The notes below the pieces were generated by a model, which worked only from the letters and a program-made list of their open reading frames with translations, was not told where the DNA came from and did not search any database. Below are positions 56,255 to 64,000 of a stretch of DNA of 64,000 bases, piece by piece. The position numbers and the translations under genes are program-made. This stretch comes from Zeugodacus cucurbitae (Eukaryota > Arthropoda > Insecta > Diptera > Tephritidae): assembly GCF_028554725.1 (NCBI RefSeq), contig NC_071667.1, forward strand, positions 32,569,501 to 32,633,500, in the 5' to 3' direction. Numbering within the stretch: the stretch's first letter is position 1; the number at the start of each line of letters is the position of its first letter.

Positions 56255-58530
56255 TTACTTATTATCTACGACTTCGAAGTTATGACTGTCAACAGTGACG
56301 TGGGAGCCAAGACAAGAATGCGCTGACTGTTTGTTTGATGACAGGTGATATTTCGTCTTGTCCTCATTCACCTCCAGACCCATTCGCTTCACCTCCTTAT
56401 CCATGCGGGAAAATGCAGAACAAACGGCGCAGTTGTTGCTTCCGATGATATCAATATCAGCGGCGTTCGCCAGGAGTTGTATACTATTATAGAAGATTGT
56501 ACCTTCTCTATTTAGCTCTGCAGCTCGTATAATTTTTTCCAGCATCAAGTTGAAAAAGTCACACGATAGTGAGTTACCTTGCCTGAAACCTCGTTTGGTA
56601 TCGAACGGCTCGGAGAGGTCCTTCCCACTCATGACGGAGCTTTCGGTGTTGCTCAACGTCAACTTACACAGCCGTATTAGTTTTGCGGGGATACCAAACT
56701 CAGACATCGCGGCGTAAAGGAAGCACTTTTTCGTGCTGTCGAAAGCAGCTTTAAAATCGACAAAAAGGTGGTGTGTGTCGATACTCTTTTCACGGGTCTT
56801 CTCCAAGATTTTGCGCAAGATGAAAATCTGGTCAGTTGTGGATTTTCCAGGTCTAAAGCCACACTGATAAGGTCCAATCAGTTTGTTGACGGTGGGCTTT
56901 AGTCTTTTACAAAGGACGCTCGATAGAACCTTATAGGTATATATACGATATTTAGGAGGCTTATTCCACGGTAATTGGCACAGATTATGGGATCTCCCTT
57001 TTTATGGATTGGGCAGAGCACACTGAGATTTCAATCGTCAGGCATGCTTTCTTCCGCCCATATTTTGCAAAGAACCTGATGCATGCACCTAATCAGTTCT
57101 TCGCCGCCGTATTTGAATAGCTCGGCCGGTAATCTATCGGCTCCCGCCGCTTTGTTGTTCTTCAGGCGGGTGATTGCTATTCGAATTTCTTCATGGTCGG
57201 GTAATGGAACATCTGTTCCATCGTCATCTATTGGGGAATCGGGTTCGCCATCTCCTGGTGTTGTACTTTCACTGTCATTCAGCAGGTCAAAGAAGTGTTC
57301 CCTTAATAATCCCAGAATGCTCTGGACATCAGTTACCAGATTACCACCTTGGTCTCTGATGCTGAGGATGCTCCTGTCTTGAAACCTTCGTTAAGTCGCT
57401 TCATTTTTTCATAAAATTTTCGAGCATTACCTCTATCTGCCAGCTTCTCAAGCTCTTCATACTCACGCATTTTGGCCTCTTTCTTTTTTTGTCGTCTGGC
57501 TGCCCTCTTCAGCTCTCGGTATCTATCCCATCCCGCACGTGTTATGGTCGTTTTCAACGTTGCGAGGTAGGCAGTCTGTTTTCTCTCCCCTGCGAGACGG
57601 AAATCCTCATCGTACCAGCTTGTTTTTTGTCGTTGCCGAAATCCAATTGTTTCGGCTGCAGCTGTACGCAGTGAGTTTGAGATGCCGTTCCACAGTTCCC
57701 TTATACCGAGATGCTGATGAATGCTCTCAGAGAGCAGGAGTGCAAGTCGAGTAGAGTATTTCGTGGCTGTCTGTTGCGATTGCAGCTTTTCGACGTCGAA
57801 CCTTCCTTGTGTTTGTTGACGGGCGTTTTTTGCTGCACAGAGACGAGTGCGTATCTTTGCTGCTACTAGATAATGGTCCGCGTCTAAAATACAGGAGACA
57901 TGTCTTCCGTCTACCACAACATGATCGATTTGGTTACGCGTGTTTCGATCAGGAGACAGCCAAGTAGCTTGATGTATTTTCTTAAGCTGGATTCGGGTAC
58001 TACAGACGACCATATTTCGGGCCCCAGCGAAGTCGATCAGCCTCAGGCCGTTTGGCCATGTTTCGTCATGGAGGCTGAATTTTCCGACTTTTGTGCCAAA
58101 GACATCTTCTTTACACACCCTGGCGTTGAAATCGCCAAGCACGATTTGGACATCGTGTTGGGGGCAGCGGCCGTAAGTGCGTTCTAGGCACTCATAGAAA
58201 GTATCTTTGGTCACGATCCGTTGGGGCGTGGGCGCAAATAAGCGATATGTTGAAGAACCTCGCGTTTATGCGGATTGTGGCTAGACGTTCATCCACCGGG
58301 GTGAATGCAAGGACTCGGCGACGAAGTCTCTCTCCTACCACGAATCCAACACCAAACTTGCGCTCCTTTATGTGGCCGCTGTAGTAGATGTCACAAGGAC
58401 CCACCTTCTTCCGTCCTTGTCCCGTCCATCGCACTTCTTGGATGGCGGTGATATCAGCCTTTAGTCGTATGAGGACATCAACCAGCTGGGCAGAGGCACC
58501 TTCTCAATCAAGGGTCCGGACATTCCGGTA
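56255..58530 (-). mobile_element. RTE-clade retrotransposon, decayed, both ends truncated
   Basis: Minus strand: endonuclease N-part (58,510-58,235; AIQEVRWTGQG with its Glu intact), main endonuclease plus linker (58,214-57,333, 293 codons, IVLGDFNARV, NQIDHVVVDGRHVS), RT (57,330-56,255; NNKAAGAD, CPIHKKGDPIIC, FDTKRGFRQGNSLSC). The palm box reads LLANAADIDIIG instead of LAYADDIDIIG. A deletion after VSCILD removes VRTLRGPNIDS, leaving DADHYL. Two stops or frameshifts split the protein, and the 3' end is missing. Confidence 0.85.
57333..58214 (-). pseudogene. RTE endonuclease-linker frame, 293 codons
   Basis: Longest uninterrupted piece of the copy at 56,255-58,530. Contains the DFNAR metal site, the IDHVV block, the DADHY remnant of the catalytic SDH motif, a basic coiled linker (RYRELKRAARRQKKKEAKMR) and the start of the RT. 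Loss of SDH would disable cleavage. A frameshift near 58,205 cuts off the N-terminal quarter. Confidence 0.83.
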
Positions 58531-58564
58531 AAAACCAAGTAGATGTATATGTACATTCTTATAA

Positions 58565-60676
58565 TAAAAACAAGTAAGGAAGGGCTAAGTTCTGGTGTAA
58601 CCGAATATTTTATACTCTCGCAATTTAATTATTTAACTTATTTAATATTATATAATACACAATACGACTTCTTCAATCTATTGCTGGAAAAAATAATACG
58701 AGCTGCAGAACTAAATAGAGAGGGTACAATCTTCTACAAGAGTGTACAGCTCCTGGCGTATGCCGATGATATTGATATCATCGGAAGCAACAACCGCGCC
58801 GTTTGTTCTGCGTTTTCCAGACTAGATAAAGAAGCGAAGCGTATGGGTCTGGTGGTGAATGAGGACAAGACGAAATATCTCCTGTCATCAAACAAACAGT
58901 CGGCGCACTCGCGTCTTGGCTCCCACGTCACTGTTGACAGTCATAACTTTGAAGTTGTAGATAATTTCGTTTATCTGGGAACCAGCATTAACAACACCAA
59001 CAATGTCAGCCTTGAAATCCAACGCAGAATCACTCTTGCCAACAGGTGCTACTTTGGACTGAGTAGGCAATTGAAAAGTAAAGTCCTCTCTCGACGAACC
59101 AAAATCAATCTCTATAAGTCGCTCATTATTCCCGTCCTGATGTATGGCGCTGAAGCGTGGACGATGACAACATCCGATGAGACGACTCTTGGGGTTTTCG
59201 AGAGAAAGGTTTTGCGCAAGATTTTTGGTCCTCTAAACATTGGCAACGGCGAATACCGCAGGCGATGGAACGATGAGCTGTACGATTTATACGACGACAT
59301 TGACATAGTTCAGCGAATAAAAAGACAGCGGCTACGCTGGCTAGGTCATGTTGTACGGATGGAAGAAAACACTCCAGCTCTGAAAGTATTCGATGCAGTA
59401 CCCGCTGGAGGAAGCCGCGGAAGAGGACGACCTCCACTCCGGTGGAAAGACCAAGTGCAAAGTGACCTGGCTTCACTTGGTGTTTCCAGTTGGCGCCAAA
59501 AAGCAAAAAGGAGGAATGAGTGGCGCGCTCTGGTGGATTCAGCTATAATCGCTTAAAGCGGTTCCTACGCCAAATATATATATATATATAATACACAATT
59601 TGACCCACATATTCGTCATATATATTGTATAAAGTCCATTGAAAGTTGGAAACCCTAAAATTAGGTTAGAAGCACCGAGGTCCTCATGTTCGATATATGG
59701 GGCCTTGAAAACCTATGGTTCGATTTCGGCGATTTTTATAAATGGGCTGCAACACTATAAATACAGTATTTGTGTATTTTGTATATTGTAAAGTAAACGA
59801 TTCAGATCGTCTTCAAAGTTCTGGTATATAGGAAGTAGGCGTGGTTGTGAAGCGATTTGGCCAATTTTCATAACATATTATTGGAAGGTAAGGAAACTAT
59901 TACAAACCAAGTTTCATTGAAATCGGTTGAGTAGTTCCTGAGATATGGATTTTGACCCATAAGCGGGTGACGCCACGCCCATTTTCCTTTTTGTAGAAAA
60001 ATCTGAGTGCAGGTTTCATCTGCCATTTTTTATGTGAAATTTAGTGTTTCTGACGTTTTTCGTTAGTTAGTTAACCCACTTTTAGTAATTTTCAACATAA
60101 CCTTGGTATGGGAGGTGGGCGTGGTTATTATCCGATTTCTTTTATTTTTGGACTGTATTTGGCTAAAAAAAACGACTGCAGAAAGTTTGGTTTATATAGC
60201 TTCTTTGGTTTGCGAGATATATACAAATAACCGATTTGGGGGCGGGACCTCGTCCACTTCCCCAAAAAAATTACATCGAAATATGCCCCTTCCTGGTGTG
60301 ATCCCTTATTCCAAATTTTACTATTATAACTTTATTAATGGCTTAGTTATGACACTTTATGTGTTTTTGGTTTTCGCCATTTTGTGGGCGTGGCAGTGTA
60401 CCGATTTTGCCCATTTTCGAAAGCAACCCTCTCACGGTCCCAAGGAACATGTGTTCCAAGTTTCATTAAGATATCTCAATTTTTACTCAAGTTGTCGCTT
60501 GCACGGACGGACGGACGGACGGACGGACAGACGTCCGGATTTCAACTCCACTCGCAATCCTGATCATTTATATATATATAACCCCATATCTAACTCTTTT
60601 ATTTCTTGGTGATACAAACAACCGTTATGTGAACAAAACTATAATACTCTGTGCAACAGGTTGCGAGAGTATAATT
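58565..60676 (+). mobile_element. DINE-type repeat split by a 5'-truncated RTE
   Basis: Opens ACAAGTAAGGAAGGGCTAAG with the TTCTGGTGTAACCGAA hairpin, is interrupted at 58,664-59,584, resumes TTTGACCCACATATTCGTC and ends GTTGCGAGAGTATAA at 60,676. The 169-codon frame at 60,103-60,612 is repeat translation. Confidence 0.85.
58664..59584 (+). mobile_element. 5'-truncated RTE insertion, C-terminal RT intact
   Basis: Flanked by TATATAATACACAAT at 58,649-58,663 and 59,585-59,599. Opens mid-RT (DFFNLLLEKIIRAAELNREG), has an intact LAYADDIDIIGSNNRAVCSA, and runs uninterrupted through SRRTKINLYKSLIIPVLMYG to WRALVDSAIIA with stop at 59,556, then an AT microsatellite. This is the least damaged RT palm and C-terminus in the window, and the best guide to the family sequence. 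Its apparent upstream ORF start (58,543) is DINE sequence and meaningless. Lacks the endonuclease and RT N-terminus. Confidence 0.9.
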
Positions 60677-60689
60677 AAAGATAAAACCA

Positions 60690-62160
60690 TTTCCTTTTTA
60701 ATGGTTCGAATTTACAAAATCAGAATTTTGCCTTCTCATCGTCCAAGCGCATTCGTCTTTCACTTAAAATAAGTCCGGCTTGAGAAAATAGCCGTTCGCA
60801 GGATACCTATGCTGCCAAACATCCCAATTTTTATATTTATTATCCTGCCACCATTCGAGCAATTTCTACATCAATATCGCTGAACCTCGATAATTGCTCT
60901 AGCAGTACAACTCCCTCGTGGCCTATTTGAGGCAATATTTGAATCTAGACAGCTCCACATTGAAAATTCTGAAGTTTCTACCTGTGGCGCTTGAGGTTCA
61001 TTTGCCTGTGCTTCTTGGATCACTCTATTAGCATCAGCAATGATACGGTTTTTAAATACATCGGCTGTTATGGTGTCAGAAAATGTGAAGTTTTTAAAGC
61101 GAGGATCCAAGAACGATGCCATACCTAGAGAGTTGCTTTTTTCCGAATTACCTAATCGGTCATTAAGACCTTTTAATAATTCAAAAGCCACTTCTTTCAC
61201 TTGATCTACATAGGAATTTGATTTTGTCAATCTAGTAAATACACTTCGCAGACCATTTACAATTGGAATAACCATTGATCCAGTGCAATATTTTTGACCG
61301 CTTATATCTTTTGTGGTTTTGTCAAAAGGTTTTAATACGGCAACCAAATCTTTTAGTAGCAACCATTCATCAGGACAAATTCGTGGCAGTTCCTTATCTA
61401 TAAGCGCAACAGTGCTTTTAACAGCATCCTCAACTTTAATAAAGCGTTCCACCATATAAAATGTAGAATTCCAGTGAGTATCTACACTTTGAATTAGTTT
61501 TAAAGGTTCGGTATCAGCATTGCGTTGATAGCTTATAAACTTTTCATTTGCAGACGTACTCTTTTAAAAATGTGCAACAATTTGTTTTACTTTTTGTAAA
61601 ACAGTATTAACATCATGACTAGTTAAACTTGCTTTAACAATTAAGCTTAACGTGTGCGCAACACAACGTAGTGGCGTAGTTTCAGCTCATTTTGTAAGGC
61701 ACTCTTGATATTGTTCGCGTTATCAGACACCACTAATACTGTTTTATCAAACACACCCCCATTCCGTCGTTACTTTTTGTATTTGCTCTGCTAAAGTTTT
61801 TGCAGTATGTGCCTCTCTCATTGGACAACAGTCCAATAATATATTGTGAAACTCAAAATTGTGAAACGCTAATAAAGTAAAGTGTAATAGCTATGTAACT
61901 CACTGTATTCCGAGATGTCCAGCAATCGGTTGTTATACAAAATGTATCTCCTTCCGCCACTTTTATTCTAATTTTTTCGAGACACGCTTCATATAGTGCT
62001 GGAATTATTGTTTTTGACACCACATGTCGACTAGGCATTTCATATCCAAGATATAGTGCTTTTACAAATTGGAGAAATCCGCTGTCCTCAACTATGCTAA
62101 AAGGCTGTAAATCTTTAATAAAGAGCAATGGCAACGCGTCATCAATATCTTTCTTGACCT
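60690..62160 (-). pseudogene. hAT-superfamily (ZBED-like) transposase, decayed
   Basis: Minus strand in order: LLFIKDLQPFSIVEDSGFLQ, CITTDCWTSRNTVSYIA (first catalytic Asp), VSDNANNIKSALQNELK (second, about 61,725-61,675), a 194-codon frame 61,455-60,871 with LVAVLKPFDKTTKDISGQ and ASFLDPRFKN, and past a shift EWWQDN and FSQAGLILSERRMRL near the C-terminus. These are standard hAT landmarks of the ZBED/Hermes type. Several stops or frameshifts separate the blocks and the BED finger is not visible. No inverted repeats located. It is unrelated in length to the small hAT in the arms. Confidence 0.8.
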
Positions 62161-62541
62161 TAGCAAAAAAAAAATTTTTTTTTTTTCAAATTAACCGTTG
62201 AATACTATTCAAATGAATAAATTCACAATGAACAACCTAATATTACAAATTCCATATCTAGCTCGAATACCTAAAAATCACCGCATTCAACTTCTGTTAA
62301 ATAATTGGTACAGTGATAAATTATATTCACAGTAAAAAATGCTTTTAAAAAATCACCAATTACTGATATTACGGCCTAGCAGTCACTGTCACTATCAGTG
62401 TTATTCGTGTTATGGAGACCATCGAGTTATGGAAGTTCAACTGTATTTCATATTTGTATCTTCATTAGGCTGCGATTAGGAATGTGCAAATTTTATAAAC
62501 ACACAAACAAAATTAACTTGAGAGCACAAACGTTTGCATCG
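62161..62541. other. No gene; MITE end fragment
   Basis: Poly-A/T tract at 62,167-62,190. 62,400-62,450 (ATCGAGTTATGGAAGTTCAACTG) is the end of the pogo-like MITE seen at 21,440. Confidence 0.5.
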
Positions 62542-62703
62542 ATGTGTTTATTAATTTGTTTAATACTTGCTTGTATATTATTTTTTATTATTATTAAAAA
62601 AATGTCGATGTCGAGGGCAACATTGATACAAGAAAGTAGTAGTAGTATTTGCCAAAAACGAATAATATGTGATAAAGTAGACAATAAAAATAAGCTTTCA
62701 ACA
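62542..62703 (+). CDS. Candidate first exon with membrane-anchor-like start
   Basis: ATG at 62,542 opens MCLLICLILACILFFIIIKK, a 17-residue hydrophobic segment followed by basic residues, then a polar stretch to KLST before a good donor ACA/GTAAGC. It precedes the Cys-rich exon on the same strand, but its phase (0) does not match that exon's acceptor phase, so an extra exon or a different partner is required. It may be chance in AT-rich DNA. Confidence 0.3.
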
Positions 62704-63138
62704 GTAAGCTTATTATTATATTGTTTTAAATGTAATGATCGGCGATATCAAGAAATCTGAAAAAATTATATATATGTATTGATTATATATTCTATAACAT
62801 TTAAATCTCATTAATAAATATTAATATCTTAATACAATACTCAGTAATATAACTAAATTTTTCAAAAATAATAAACTTTGTTAATATAAAATTACTCAAC
62901 GCACTCATTGAAAGTACCTGATTATTACTTTCAGGCTGTCATAATTGTTTTACAAAATTTTAAATGTTATTCTTTGAATAAGCTGATTAAAACAAAATTT
63001 TGGATCGAATAAAATGTGCTGTCCTATAAAATGGTTTTTGATTTAAAAACTGCCAATAACCTTCCACAATCCAGGTAATGTAAATAGCGCAACCAATATT
63101 ACTATTTTTATAAAGATCTTATCATTGTTTATTTGCAG

Positions 63139-64000
63139 CACAAGCAGTTGCACGGATTATTTTTATGATGGATGCCATAGTAAAAGTCAAAATAATTGCC
63201 ACATTCAATACCAAAATTGCCAATGTCGTCCCTGTTGTATAAATTCTGTGATAAACGATCACACCTATTCACTGTTAAAAAAAATTTGCAGAAAAGTATT
63301 TAGAGATTACAATCGACAAAAGAGCCGAGAGAAGTATACAATTTTCGACGGAGGAAACAGCGTTAATGTCAGAATACATCGATCATCCTTTGGTTAGCAA
63401 TACTTTCGTTGATTCTGACTACATACATATGTACAATATGTGGAAGCATTTGTTTAATTTAAGCAAATTAATGATGTACATTTTTTTTAAGTGCCAGGAG
63501 AAGACGGCAAATGTAAGCCTCTACATGCTGACTCCAGTTTATCAACCCTTGGTGGAACCAGACGGAAATATGGTAAAGATAGAGATAGAAAAGATGACAA
63601 CATCTCAGAAAAAAGTGGAAAAGGTGCTGGTATAAGAAAAAATGGGGAAAAGGGTAGATTTCGGCGAAGTGATGAAATTATTGATACGAAACGCGATAGA
63701 AAAAAAAGAGGACAAGATAATGAAGATGAAAAATATGGAAAAGGACGAAAAGGAAAGGAAAAAGGTAAAGGGTATGACGATGATAGCGACGATACAAAAA
63801 GGCGCCAAAAGCGTAGAGGAAAGGGAGATGATGACGATTATTATGGTGATAGTAAGAAGAAAAAAGGTAAATGTACAAGTCAAGGCAGGATAGCATGGAT
63901 GATAATGACGACGGTATTCTTATTTACCAAAAAAAGAAAAAATAGGTAAAAGTAAACTAACTGAGGATGGCGAGAAACGAAGTGCATCCCAGAGCGGAAA
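63139..64000 (+). CDS. Cys-rich/Lys-Asp-rich multi-exon gene, 5' and 3' incomplete
   Basis: Exon 63,139-63,392 (after TATTTGCAG) encodes STSSCTDYFYDGCHSKSQNN, CHIQYQNCQCRPCC and a basic part; exon from 63,492 (after TTTTTAAG) joins it in phase 1 across a 99-nt intron. The second exon starts VPGEDGKCKPLHADSS and becomes a low-complexity Lys/Asp/Arg/Gly array (KGRKGKEKGKGYDDDSDD and similar). Around A-runs at about 63,855 and 63,928 the coding signal moves to other frames (SRQDSMDDNDDGILIYQ, then KSKLTEDGEKRSASQSG) and runs off the window. So it is either a decaying gene or one with homopolymer base-call errors. Function unknown; Cys-rich plus Lys-rich composition recalls sperm structural proteins, only as an analogy. 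Confidence 0.55.

Noticed and set aside
58543..58663. N-terminal 40 codons of the 337-codon RT frame
   Set aside because: Belongs to the DINE into which the 5'-truncated RTE inserted; the chimeric start is accidental.
60103..60612. 169-codon open frame on the plus strand
   Set aside because: DINE translation including the GACGGACGGACGG core; no independent coding evidence.
60700..60720. GGTTCGAATTTAC as a tRNA B box
   Set aside because: No A box, acceptor stem or cloverleaf around it.

Overview
The window looks like gene-poor, transposon-dense chromatin from a higher (schizophoran) fly, most likely a tephritid fruit fly. The reasons are AT-rich DNA, 50-65 nt introns with canonical splice sites, many DINE-1/Helentron-type repeats, and several RTE-clade retrotransposon copies (endonuclease with GDFNARV, IDHVVID and SDH motifs; YADD reverse transcriptase). 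The species is an inference. No bacterial, CRISPR, rRNA or tRNA feature was seen.

The dominant structure is a very large imperfect palindrome. A left arm (about 8,756-27,980) and an inverted right arm (about 35,660-55,011) match almost base for base. Left plus right coordinates sum to about 63,767 at the outer edge and 63,640 at the inner edge. The arms surround a unique spacer of about 7.7 kb. Both arms carry, in mirror order: an LTR-retroelement leader, a DINE, a 618-bp mariner remnant, a hAT element with an RTE inserted in it, Helentron endonuclease and helicase remnants, another DINE, a pogo-like MITE, one host-type gene, an RTE/Tc1 mosaic and a third DINE. The arm gene is open in the right arm and frameshifted in the left.

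The spacer holds two small intron-containing genes that look intact. A 71-codon gene on the minus strand (29,929-30,209, one 65-nt intron) has a 31-codon upstream ORF whose stop overlaps its start. A 102-codon gene on the plus strand (31,211-31,632) has three exons and a poly(A) signal. Neither was recognised. Small genes in the spacer of a big, repeat-built palindrome suggest a Y- or M-linked region, but this is a hypothesis only.

Left of the palindrome (1-8,755) lie DINEs, a P-element-like transposase fragment, a jockey-like element, an RTE with an 18-bp target duplication, and the gag/leader of a Ty3/gypsy-type element. Right of it (55,012-64,000) lie an RTE on the minus strand, a DINE interrupted by a 5'-truncated RTE (15-bp target duplication), a decayed hAT transposase, and the start of an unrecognised Cys-rich/Lys-rich multi-exon gene that runs off the window with apparent homopolymer frameshifts. 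Every transposon protein gene examined is broken, so the plausible functional content is the host-type genes.
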